Shown here in pieces: positions 52,800 to 64,000 of a DNA stretch of 64,000 nt (position 1 is its first letter; each line of letters opens with the position of its first letter). The translations under genes were made by a program, and so were the position numbers. The notes under the pieces were generated by a model, which worked only from the letters and a program-made list of their open reading frames with translations, made no database searches and was not told the origin of the DNA. This stretch comes from Dasyornis broadbenti (Eukaryota > Chordata > Aves > Passeriformes > Dasyornithidae): NCBI GenBank assembly GCA_013397935.1, contig VZRN01005010.1:2604526-2668525 (forward strand), given 5' to 3'.

Positions 52800-53570
52800 A
52801 AATGCACTACTCTGTTTGTCATGGACATGGGCAACCCCCAGTATCACCACAGGCTGGAGAATGAACAGATGGAGAGCAGCCCTGGGGAGAAGAACTTGGA
52901 GGTGCTGGTGGGTGAGAAGCTGGACCTGATCCAGCAATGTGCGCTCACAGCCTAGAAAGCCAAATGTGTCCTGGGCTGCATCCAAAGCAGTGTGGCCAGC
53001 AGGGCCAGGGAGGGGATTCTGCCCCTCTGCTCTGCTCTGGTGAGACCCCACCTGGAGAGCTGCATCCAGTTATGGGGTCCCCACCACAGGAAGGACATGG
53101 GCCTGCTGGAGCAAGTGCAGAGAAGGGCCACCAAGATGGTTAATGGGGTGGAGGGATCTCATATAGGAAAGGCTGAGAGTATTGGGATTGTTCATCCTGG
53201 AGAAGAGAAGGCTTTAGGGTGACCTAATTGCTGCCTTCCAGTACCTGAAGGGAGCCTACAAGAAAGATGGAGAGACTTTTTACAAGAGCATGGAGTGACA
53301 GGACAGTGGGGAATGGCTTCAAACTGATAGACTGAAGGTTTAGATTAGACATTAGGAAGAATTTCTTTACTCTGAGGGTGGTGAGACACTGGAACAGGTT
53401 GCCCAGATAAGTTGTGGTTGTCCTACCCCTGGATGTGTTCAAGGCCAGGCTGGATGGGGCTTTGAGCACCCTGGTCTAGTGGAAGGTGTCCCTGCCCATG
53501 ACAGGGGTTGGAACTAGCTAGATCTCCTTTATGGTCTCTTCCAGCCCAAACCACTCTATGATTCCGCAAT
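52800..53570 (+). mobile_element. CR1 LINE, 5'-truncated, with ORF2 C-terminus and 3' UTR
   Basis: A plus-strand CR1 of about 770 bp. It carries the C-terminal part of ORF2, followed by the 3' region ttaggaagaatttctttact, tgagacactggaacaggttg, ggctggatggggctttgagc and ggtgtccctgcccatgacag. The degraded tail is ccactctatgattccgcaat. The left end is approximate because it abuts another CR1 tail. It lies 1.3 kb downstream of TPK1 exon B, in the same orientation as the gene. Confidence 0.93.
52827..53285 (+). pseudogene. CR1 ORF2 reverse-transcriptase C-terminal remnant
   Basis: Reading along the plus strand: DMGNPQYHHRLENEQMESSP, then LEVLVGEKLDLIQQCALTA, a stop at 52955-52957, KAKCVLGCIQSSVASRAREG, LVRPHLESCIQLWGPHHRKD, LLEQVQRRATKMVNGVEG, and after frame changes DLIAAFQYLKGAYKKDGE. 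These are the well-known terminal blocks of bird CR1 ORF2 (LVRPHLEYCIQLWGP and LLERVQRRATKM). The in-frame stop and frameshifts near 53160-53220 show a non-functional fragment. The open stretch 52992-53222 is part of it and is not a separate gene. Confidence 0.92.
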
Positions 53571-56500
53571 TAATGCTTATATAAACAGCATGCTGGTAGG
53601 TAGATAAGTCCTACCAATAAATGCACGTTAAGGATCATTCAACAGACGGGGGAGATGGAAGAGGTAGGAGGTGGAAGAATAGAGTAGGTATTACCCTTTT
53701 CCACAGAGATTACTTTTCTGGCCATAACATCCTTTTTGTCAGCTCAGTTGCAGCTTACTGGTAATATGAAATTTACATCTTCTGTATGAACACGTAGTGA
53801 ATCATTCTGCTTCATACAGAGTTAATACATCTGTGCGAGGGATGGGCTGATAGGCTGTAAAGGAAGCAGTAATTCATCAGGCTTGTAAAGGTGTAATGAA
53901 CAGCATAATCTAGACTACAGAATCCTTGCATGGGGTCTTCTTACAAGACTGAGGAAAATGCAGATAGAGTTTAGAATTTTAAGTTTCAGTGTACATGTAG
54001 GATTTTTTTTTCTTCTTTTTTTCATTTTTAAATTTTCTGTAGTCAGAAAATTAGAATGGTAAATACATGTGAGTGTCTAAGGAGATCTTGAGCAAAAAAT
54101 ATATTAAAATAGACATTGGAGAGAGGTGTATGTTTCTTCTCTTGTAAAATATCTTTTTCATTAAAGCCCCCTCTATAATCCAGACAGTTTCCAAAGTCAC
54201 TGTCTTTTGGAAATGCTGTATGCGTTCATGACCCAAAATATATTAGGGCTGCTTAAAACAGGCTATGTGGGAACTTTGGGTGAGTAGATCAGTGTAGCAC
54301 CATTGACTTCAGGGAAGCATCATGCTATGAGTTAGGGTTGGTTCCCATACCATCCTTCCTTACTCATGTGCAGGTTACACCCAGAGACAAGGTAAGCTGC
54401 TATCATTAGATAATATTGCTGTTTTCAAGTATTGTTTCAAGTATTCTCTTTTATCATTGTTTTTGTTACTCTACAAGAGCTACCTATATTGGCAGAAATT
54501 AATGCATTGTGACTTCTTCTTATAAAGATATCATGCCACTGCTTAAGAAGAGTTACTTTTTCATGGTAAAGCTTGTGGATGTTAATGATTGAGTTATAAA
54601 ACATAATCATATGCCAGTGTTTGTGTCAAAGTCAGCCTAGTGCAGTGCTGGGTAAGTAGTGGGGTGTATTAAACTCAGTGTGTGAAACTGATTGTGGTGT
54701 TGGGAAGCATTGCCTGTGAGCAGTTGTATCAGCATCACAACACCGTAACAGCCTGACACTCACTCTTCATCACACCAGCTTCATGTCAGGATATTACTCC
54801 TGGACTTGGAAGGTTTTCTACCTCATTTAAGTGATGAAAGCACGAACAGATACATGTCACTACAGGAAACATGACATACAGATTCCTGAAGCCAAAGGGT
54901 TTTTCTGAAAGGGATGTCTTTAAGGCAGTTGCTCTGGTGTTGAGCAAGGATTACAAGACAAGTGTTTCCATTTTACCTTTAGGAGGATAATCACCATTCT
55001 ATTGGGGAACCTTATTTAAATAAAGTTCGTAAGCATGAAGCAAATAAATCCATTTTATCTCTGTTAGGTGTAGTATGCCATAGTGAAAACATCTAAAGGC
55101 AAAGTTATGTTTTGGAAAGTAACTGTATAGCAGACTTCTGAGTGAGATGTGTAAGTGTGGAGCTGGGCATTCCTTTTGGGTGAGAATAAGTAAGCGTGTG
55201 TCAGAGGTTATTCAGCTTTACTTTTTATTTTCTGTGGTCTTGGTTTTGCCTCATTGGCTTGTCAAGGATGTATTTGTAGTCTTCTATTAAAATTTATTAA
55301 AATACTAGAGATTATTTCCCCCATTTCTTACAGTTAAATAGTATTAAAACTGGATAAAACTGTACCACAACTGCAAATATAATGTCATGTTTAAAATTTC
55401 TTTTAAAAATCATATTGTACTATAAATGAAGGATAAAGAATAGCTATTTAATATTCTTTATTCTGTGTATTTTCTGTCATTATTAAAATAGATATTGAGA
55501 AGAATTTTTGTACTTTCATGATAAATATGCATGTTCATATCATTCCATAATAGGTGCACTGGCATTCTTTCTCTGTACAGGCTGAAGCGCATTGGAAATG
55601 ACACTGCACAAAGCAGGGAGGATTTGTGGTGATATTTCTGTCATTGCAATTTGATCTTTTTCTTGCTTTAGCTGAATATTTCTATTATTGAAATCTTTTA
55701 AACATTGCTTTGAAGTTAAGGCAGCCATTTGTATTGTTATGCCTCAAACAAGGTTCTGTTTCTGAAGTCTTAAGTCCAATGACATTATCTAAAATTACAC
55801 CAAGTCTCTGCTTAGGCCTGGAAGCAGAAGGTTGAATCCAATGCCCTTTGAAATCAAGACTACGCTATTTATTAAAAATCCAGTTTGGCTTTTCCGCTAA
55901 GCAAACTTCATCTGCCTTGAAAGGCTGCTGCAGACTTAGTAGGCTCTACTTCAGATCTGTAATTAAATGCTGTGAACTTCTTTACAAATCCGCTTCTTTT
56001 CCTATTTTCTTTTCTTTTTAAATCCCATAGAGATGCTTATTTTTGCAGGCAGTTCTGCAGCTGTAGCACTTTCTCTTTCCTATTTTCATTTCCAGGGTTT
56101 AATGGTTATCAGGGCTGTAAAATTCTTTAATAGGTAGGGTGTGGGTATTGTATTTTTGTTCGATGATGATGCACTTGTAATTAGATTTATGAAATGTATT
56201 TGTAACTCTGGTGTAGTGCTTATATGTCTCTTTTACTTCTACACTTTCTTGATAAACTGCATGGTTTAGGTCCCGTTCTCAGCTTGCTTTCCAAGGCCAA
56301 ACTTTTTAATAACTTTATGAAATCACAATGTTAATTGATTTCTCTCAGTTATATTGCTATAATTTAAAACATAGATAATTTTTCTGTGGAGATTTTATCT
56401 TTTATCCCTGAATGTTATATTTTTTTCTAATATAAATTTTTAATACAGGATGGGACTTCAGATGTTAAAATGCTTCACTTATTTACAGCATTCTTGTTAG

Positions 56501-59435
56501 ACTGAAACAGTTTTCTAAGAAAAACAAGGTTCATTTTAGGGCCTGATTCCTTTGTGAAATGTGTTAAGGTTTCAAAAGGAACTGTAAAAATTGTGCAGGT
56601 GGATCTGAAACAATTCAGTCTTGCTGTTGGATTGGCTACTTCTGCTTGACATTCACTACTTAAGCTTTCAAGCAATCCATTGTTTAATATGTTCTGCTGA
56701 AGACGCCTTTGACAAGTACAAAAAGTGCTATGACCACATCAGTTCACCTTCTGATGTGTTGAGGGTGCCTAGTGCCACCTGCATTTAGGTCTAAGTTGCA
56801 GTTTTTTTCTACTGGTGTATATTTGTTGAAAGAGCTTCAGTGTCTTAAATAGATAGAAGTTCATCAAGTCAAAATGATTTCTAAGGCTAGGATGGTCCTG
56901 TTAATAGTTACTAATAGTTCAAACTGTATATGACTGTATATGCAATTTAGGATTTTAGAATAGAAGCTTTCTGTATGCCTTAGTCGTGTAATTATTCAAC
57001 AGGAGCTTTCACAAATGGTTTGTTCTTGAATAGTATGTCAAGAGGTCTTGTCAAGATTATGTTTCCAGGTGGCTTGTCTAGGTGCGTCTGGTTATGTGGA
57101 TTTCTTATTCATGTTAAACGAAAGTAACAATATCAAAATGTTCCAGATATGTCATAAATTCGTAAGAGATTCTGTGCTTGGTGGCACTTTTGTAAAGGTG
57201 AACATGACAGACAGTCTCACTAAGTCAGATCAAAGGTTCATTCAGCTGGGCTGGTACAGAGCACTTTTGAAAGCACAAGTGTGCACAAGTGCTTCTTCGA
57301 TACACTTTTTCATCACCCTCTAATGTATGGCTTAAAGATTTCCTAAGTCAGAGGTGGTATCTTTGTGTTTAAAAACTTCATAGATTGATTTAATTTTCCC
57401 CAAAATTAGTCTACTCCCTATTCTTCAAACTCTACAGATGAGACTGCAAGTGTCCACAAAAAAAAAAACCCCTTAGCAATGTGTTCCCAAGTTTAACTGT
57501 TTATAGTGAAGAAAAATCTGTCTTTTGGACATTTTCTTGGCTTTAAGCTTTACTTTTTGATAGTTACATTTGAGTCTCTTGAATTCTTGTATTATGATAA
57601 AGAGTGGATAAACATACATTAACCACCTTTTCACTGCTGTTCTTATTGTGTTGGAATGATTGTGTCTAGTAAGTAGCATTCCCATAGGTATGTAGGGGTG
57701 TGTGCACAACTAAGCCAGTGAAGTATGGCATATGCCAATCAAACAAATTACAGCCTAAAATTATGTCCAGCCTGTACAGATGTTTTATGTCCTGCTGAGT
57801 TATGTAGAATGTCTGGAAAGTCCTGTTGAAAAGAATCTTCCTTAAAGCAAAGGATTTCAGGGTCCTGAGCTTGCACGATGCTGTTCTTTAGGTGCCTTTG
57901 AAAAACGATCCCCAAAAAATCTCTGTGGAGTTCTAGGTCACTCTCTACGCTTTCACTAAGGTACCAGCTTACAGAAAACAGTATCTGTTTAAATGCAGAT
58001 GAGATTTGGGAGGAAGGGGCAGTGAAGGCACAAATCAAAACAAATTCAATTATTCAGGCCTGCATCTTTCTAAGTAATGTGTGTTCTTTGTATCTGAGTT
58101 GCACATCACTCCTTTTGAACCTGAAGAAACAGCTAAGTCCTACTTCTGATGTAAGATCAATGTAATATCACTGAAATACTGAGAGTTTTGAGGTCACTGA
58201 GAGCTACTGTGTATGTTTATTAGAGCCTGAGTCAGTCCCTAATTTACCCAGGAGGTTTGAGAATTTAATTTGGCCAAATTCTCATTCCTTAAAGAAGGTA
58301 TTACTCTCTTTTCCTTTGCAGTATTTTGCTGCTTTTAATTTAGCTTTTGGAGACAGTATAAAGAAATTAAGAGATCAAACTTTTATTAGAGGTGGTTTGT
58401 CTTTCTTTTACTTAGGTTTGAAACGACAATTTTCAGGTTACGAGTTGCTTGCTTTCTTCTAACAAGTGCTTTAGCTGAAGCTCAGCTGCTTGACAGTAGA
58501 ATATGCAAGAAAACAGTGCACCATATAACAAAAATTATGTTGGTGGTATTTTAGTCTTGCATCCAATTTCAGTTTAATATTATGTTGCAGTATGAGATTT
58601 ATTTCTCCCTTCCATTGGTTATGGCCCGAGGAAGGGAAAGGGTAGAATCTATATTGCATTAGACACTTGAGTTACTTCCAAGAGTTTTAAAAAATTTAAT
58701 CGGGTGTTAATCTCTGAAAGAAGTCATTACTCTGATCTGTCAGCCTGTGATGGAGAAAATAACAGAAAAGTTTAAAAAATAGAAATGCATTGAATTAACT
58801 TCATTTCCAGTGCAAGGAACAAAAAAAGGTATTTTAAACAATGACAGCTTAATCTGGAGAAGGAAATTGAACAGTTATTTTGTGATTAAGCCTCTTCACA
58901 CAAAAGAGACAACTTAGATATGGTACTAGAGGCTGAAGACTCTGATTATAGGTCCTTTTAGATGTAAATGGGATTTATACATCCATCTTCTTTTTTAGAG
59001 AATTTACGAGAAAATTGTTCCCTGACCGTGAGGCTCAATGCCCTTGCCTATGGACTCCTAAATAGAACAGATTCCAACAAAGCTGCAGAACCCACAACCT
59101 CATGGCTCATCAAATGTTGCTGTACATTCAAGTTCAGCCCAAATTCCCTGTGGGATTTATGAACTTGATTCTGTTGTGTGGCAGCTCATGAGCCAGCCAA
59201 AGCACAAGTCTGGCCATCAACAGGTACACAAATCTGATCATTAACCAAGAAAAGAGATCCCTAAAATCCTGATATTAAAACTTTTAAGTATTTTAAGAGG
59301 CAGCTTGTCAGCCTGTGCAAATGATTCTATTGTGCATCTTGTCAAAGAGCAGCCAGCTCTCACTTCAGAAGCTGAATGAAAAGATGGAATCTGCTACGCA
59401 TTTCGAAGTAGGAAGGTTTGCAGGTGGGCTGGAGC

Positions 59436-59469
59436 AGAGGAGGAGGAGGAGGAGGAGGAGGAGGAGGAG
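59436..59469. repeat. (AGG)n microsatellite
   Basis: About eleven uninterrupted AGG units. Open frames through it show runs of Arg or Gly, which come from the repeat and not from a gene. Confidence 0.97.
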
Positions 59470-62400
59470 CGGGAATGCTGCTGACATGCTTTCAGGGACC
59501 TGTAGCAAGCGTGTTGGGGAGTACGTTCCATTGCTTTAAAAGGAATGTGTGGACTACTCAGGATCATTCTCCGTCACCTCCAGACTCCAGAGACAGATTC
59601 GTGGAGGCCACCATAACCTTTGTTTCTTCATCTTTGACACAACTATGAACTTAAAAAGGCATAATAAATGGGGATGCATGATCCAGGGATAGCATGTCTC
59701 CACTTACCATGAAGTTGCCCTTGTGGTGCTTATACTTCACTTACAGAAATACAGGTACAAAACCTCAAGGATGACAGTCCAGATGGAATACGGTTGGATT
59801 TGTTTTGTTTGTGTTCACACCGATAGAAGAGTTCTCTGCCAGCCACCAAATGGAAAAGAGAGAAAATTATGTGTATTGTCCAAGTTAGAGAAGTTAAATG
59901 CTTTTGTAGCTTTACAGCGAAATAAAGGCTGAGCTAAAGCTGCCAGATTTGAACTTGCCTGTGTTAGTTCACCAAGTCATAGAAGTGTAAGGTTATTTAT
60001 AAACCACGACAGAGGTATAGTCCAAGAGAAAAATTCAAGTGCAGCTTCTGGAGCAGGGATAGTTATTTTTACTAATTGAAATCTGAGTTGGTCAAAAACA
60101 TGCAAAATACAAGGTTTGTTTTTATAGCTGCACTCAGAAATACTGCTAGATGGTAAAAGTTACATTCACATATGCCAGGAGGAAACTTAATTAAGAGGCA
60201 ATTTTTGAAAGAAGGTATTCGTGGCAGAGAAATACCATTACTAGGGGTTCAGGGGAATGAAAGAACACTTTTGGCAGCTTTAATTACAGCTGAGCAGGGA
60301 AATTTCTGCGAATTGGAGTATTGTTCCAATGTATATAGTTACCTTTCTTGATACCTTCTCCTTTTATTTTTCTGTCTGTAATATACTTGTGGACCCTTAC
60401 TGTTTTCCCTGTCATCAGCAAACATTTGAAGCTCTGTTTTTCTGTTTCAATTCTGCGGTTTTCCTTGAGTGCTCAGTAGAGTCCAGCAAAGAGGTCTTGG
60501 ATGAAGCTTTGATAAGGTGATGTGCCGGAAGATCAGCTGAAATCTGGCCAGTCCTAAGACAGTTTGCGTTCTGGTGTGCTGTTGGATTCCCTTCAGCTAA
60601 AGAAGCTATGATGGTCTTTGATTAAAAAATTGTAAAATTCCATAAGTGAAATTGATTTGGATGTGTAATTAGAAATGGAAGCAGTTCCCTATGTGATGAA
60701 ATGAGTTAAAAGAGAAAAATGAAATGTTAGGGAGAGGAAAATGAGGAATGGAAACTGAGAAAAAAAGCAGAGACTCTTTAAAAAGCTAGAAGGTAAGCAT
60801 TTTAAGAAAGAAAAACAAAAGTAGGAGGAGAGAGCAGGAAAGAGAACTGGATAGAAATAGAAAAAATTCCCAGACACATCAGCAAATTAAATCTGCTCTC
60901 ACTTTTTTGCAGTTGTGAAGAAGTGACTGGGATAAAATAAGCACACACACAGGGACACCATATTTTTCTAATCTAAAAGTAAGATTTTCAGTTTATTAGA
61001 AAGGAGTGCAGGGTGCTTGGTTTTGGTGGGGTTTTTTTTTCTGTTTTCAAATCTTTTTCCTTGCAGTTAAAGTAGGAGTTTAGGTATGTTTATTCCATCC
61101 TTGATTAAGCTTTGATGGGAGATTCATCTGGTGAAGAATAAAAAATCATACAAGGAGCTAAAAATGTAACAAATTACAATGGATGTTTGAACGTATTTAC
61201 AGTAAACTTACAGGTGTTAAGATTATTTTGTCCGAATTCTGCAGCAGCTCCTGCTGCAATATATAATGTGTTCAAACGATTGTTAACCCAGTTGAAACAA
61301 CTAATTCAGTATGTATTTACTTTGTGGTTAATTGATAATAACCCTTCAAGTAAGGAATTGGCAATTCACCATAAGTTGCTAGTTAACATTACCAGAACTC
61401 AGTTAACCAGTTAACAGTCTTTGCGACTTTGAAATAACGTTTCCTAGTGGAGCACATTCAAGCATGGGAGCATGTTCGGTATCCTGTATTTTTTGCAGGT
61501 TTTTGGAGCAAATAAATGTATTCATGAATACTTAATGTACCTGTGGAAGTCCATTTCTGATCTGGTACCAATGATTTCTTTCACAGCTGAATGTGGAGAA
61601 GGTCTCTAGAATGATTCAAAAAATCTTTTCCTCAGTGAGGGTATGTTCTTGATATCTTGAGCTCAGCCCAGGCTAGAAGTGGGCCATATGGGAGGAGGAA
61701 AATGTGAATACCATAGTTCAACTTCCATTTTATTCTCCCACTCATAAGATAAAACAAGAGAGAGGGTTGAGTAGGTCTGACACACCTTTAAGTGTTTCTC
61801 CATCTTAGAAGCTCCATTGCAATTCCAAAACAGCTCTGATCCCACCTGACCTTGAGCAAGTGTGGTGTGGTCTGAGAGGCCAGGTGTTGCAGGGAACATT
61901 TTTCTCAAAAACAATGGAGTCAACTCACACATATTCCAGATTTAAAGTATGTTCGGCTTGATCTTGGACAGCGGTGGGGAGAAATTTTCAAATATTTTTT
62001 GTAATTTGTTGAGTGTTTGAACAAGCCAACTTCTCCTTTCCCCAGGCAGTTATGGATTCAAGCACATGCCTTTCCTCTATTTACTGAGTTTCTATATGCT
62101 TCAGTCCTTGTGCCACCCTCAGTGTACTGCCCTGGCTGTGGTTTGCAGCCCTGGGCTGAAGACAGTGACTGCCAAGGAGCCATTCCCACAATCCAGGAAC
62201 AGTTAGAAACAGTCCAGCCAGAAGAGACAGCCTTTCCCTCCAAGTTTACCATTTCTGTGGATTTTCACATGCCCTGAAATGCACATAGCTGGTTGTGGCC
62301 AGATTCAGTTTCTTTCTGTGTTGTTCCCCTTCTGTAGAAGAGCACCCTTCTAGCTGTGAGCCTTCAGACTTTTACTGCCTTAAATGCAAAACAACCTTCT

Positions 62401-64000
62401 TGCTTCACTGGAAAGCCTTTTTGAACACTTTTTCATAAAAAATAACTGGTTTGTTCCAACTGACTGCAGTTTGTGATGAAGTGTTGATTGTAGTCCTTGG
62501 CACCAGGCTTCCAAATAAAGTGTAAAGCCATGCAGCAGTGTCCTGGTTTGAAGTGCTGTTCCCATCCAAGTCGATGGCAGTTCTCTGATTGTGACAGGAT
62601 TTTCAGGATGGGTCCCCCCAAGCCAGCCATATGCAGAGAGAAGGCCAAAAGCCATGGTAAGATCTCAGTTCATCTCTTAGAGTTAATAGAAGGAGGTAAT
62701 TGATACATTTGCAAACTTTTCAGCTGATCTAAGATAAATTATTTAAGACAGCTTTATGACAAATGGTGAGGCTTTCAAGATTTTGTACAGGAAAATAGAT
62801 TATACAGCACTAAGAGTAAAAGTCAGTGATTCTCCAGTGGTTGTGCCCTCCTGTACAGAATACAGGATAGCCCCATGGAATGTTTTGATGTGTCAGTGCT
62901 ATGTCTGAATGCCTTGCAGACCTGAAGTTTGAGTAGATTCATAGGTAGACAATGGAAGTGATATGAGAAAGAGAGAATAATTGCATTTGACTTTTTTTGA
63001 CAAGTTCTTCTTGAACTTAGTTCTTTATAGTGTGAAAAATGTAAGTCTGGGTTGACAGCTTATAGATGCTTTGGGATAGCTCAGAATTCCCTGTGGCAGG
63101 AGGGAAGTGTGGTGCAGTGGTGAGATTTGGGAATGAAATAGCATGAAAAGTTTAAGGTCTCTTAGGGAGAACTATTTATCACTTATGTGATGTACTTTTA
63201 GTGGCAAACTCAAGATGCCTTGAAGGGTGAGGGTAAATCTGATATGGTTTGATAAACTGGAAAAATTTGTAAAGATGAGTGGTCCCCAGATCATGTTACT
63301 GGTGTTTACACTGCCACTCTTTTAGTTAAATTCACTTCTAAAGAAGTCACACAAAAGGTACTGTAAGGTCGAATGCCTTCCAGTCCTGTTATCTGTTAAT
63401 AGATTGTTTATTTCTTCTAACTGCAAGCCATCCCACTCTCCTATCTTTTTTTTCCCCTCACTTCTTCCTGTGATTCACTAGTTTAAAATAATGGCTCATG
63501 AACATTTCTTGCTGGCAGTTTTGTCTGAGGTATGAACAAATAAGACCATTATAGTTGGACCAAAAATCTGAATTCAAACATGACAGGAGAGCCAGACTTT
63601 GAAATTGCACCTTCAAAAACGCATTTCTTTAATGTGTTTGTGTAATAATGAGTGTAACAGTACACAGACATGCTTTCTAAATCACTCCTATCCTTGAAAA
63701 TTATATTGATCAGGCTATGAAATCCCAGACATTTCAACCCCAACTTGTGTGCCTGAGTGTAGGGAGCCCAACTTTAGTCTTTGATGATTCAGTGCAAGGG
63801 AGTTTAGGATGCAGTTACCTAGGACTGCAGGCAGCAAGTGTGATGAGACAGGAGATCTCTTCCAGTTGCTGTGCTGGCAGATAAGACAGTTTTTGTCAGA
63901 CACTTGTGTGAGTATCCGATTTAGAAACATAAAGTGTCATCTACCTGCTTTGCAGCTGTTAATAAATATTTAGCAACTACGTTTTGTAATGCTATCACAA

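Larger units (their letters stand above)
51472..64000 (+). other. TPK1: TPK1 intron downstream of exon B (5' part)
   Basis: This intron begins with donor gtaaat and runs past the window end. I looked for the next TPK1 exon, which in human starts GCELISTPDQD and continues with HTDFTKC, and did not find it, so it should lie to the right of the window. Contents: two CR1 3' ends at 52642-53570, an AGG microsatellite at 59436-59469, and otherwise AT-rich sequence with no nameable feature in 53.6-59.4 kb or 59.5-64.0 kb. Confidence 0.85.

Noticed and set aside
52647..53051. 134-codon minus-strand open frame
   Set aside because: It is antisense to the two CR1 fragments.
52992..53222. Open frame that looks like a small protein gene
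   Set aside because: Its LVRPHLESCIQLWGP and LLEQVQRRATKM blocks are the end of CR1 ORF2, so it is a retrotransposon remnant.
59315..59648. Two overlapping open frames with Arg or Gly runs
   Set aside because: The runs are translations of the AGG microsatellite.
61575..61610. Acceptor-like ttctttcacag followed by ctgaatgtgg as the next TPK1 exon
   Set aside because: The translation does not match the expected GCELISTPDQD block and the frame runs into a stop within about ten codons.
1..64000. CRISPR array, operon, tRNA/rRNA genes or a new defence-like system
   Set aside because: There are no regularly spaced repeats, no dense same-strand coding genes and no recognisable RNA gene. The sequence is vertebrate intron with transposon debris.

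Overview
This window is AT-rich vertebrate nuclear DNA, almost certainly avian. Its repeats are CR1 LINE fragments (five pieces, three of them with the bird-type tail ending in an ATTCTGTGATTCTGTGA-like or related motif) plus a solo LTR with TGTCGTGG...GACA-type ends. Alu- or B1-like SINEs and bacterial-type gene packing are absent. The repeats alone do not fix the species; a neoavian or passerine bird is a reasonable guess from the LTR ends.

The whole 64 kb lies inside one gene on the + strand, thiamin pyrophosphokinase 1 (TPK1), which makes thiamin diphosphate from thiamin and ATP in the cytosol. Two short internal coding exons are clear. Exon A (21335-21404) encodes the ACADGGANRLY block, and exon B (51399-51471) encodes the SGDFDSI block. 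They join in frame (AG|C gives Ser), have good splice sites and are separated by about 30 kb. The rest is intron: 1-21334 (the 3' part of the upstream intron), 21405-51398 (complete) and 51472-64000 (the 5' part of the downstream intron). I found no flanking TPK1 exon in the window.

Intron contents, left to right. 1-21.3 kb is mostly unique AT-rich DNA with A/T-rich low-complexity runs and a GC-richer patch near 7.5-7.9 kb. 23.3-25.1 kb holds a decayed minus-strand CR1 with recognisable ORF1 esterase and ORF2 endonuclease remnants joined almost directly to a CR1 3' tail, with the reverse transcriptase missing. 26.8-27.1 kb has a second minus-strand CR1 endonuclease fragment. 34.1-35.0 kb has a minus-strand solo LTR of 838 bp with a perfect 5-bp target-site duplication and a 4-N gap inside it. 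36.2 kb has a 3-N gap flanked by a near-duplicate sequence. 40.8-41.0 kb has a short plus-strand CR1 tail. 52.6-53.6 kb has two plus-strand CR1 3' ends in tandem, the second with the ORF2 C-terminus. Several microsatellites and short tandem duplications are scattered throughout.

No other gene, structural RNA, CRISPR array or unusual gene system is supported. The many 60-190 codon open frames are what AT-rich intron gives by chance or are pieces of repeats. The most useful results are the TPK1 assignment, its coding differences from the human enzyme, the RT-less CR1, the solo LTR and the assembly problem at 36.2 kb.
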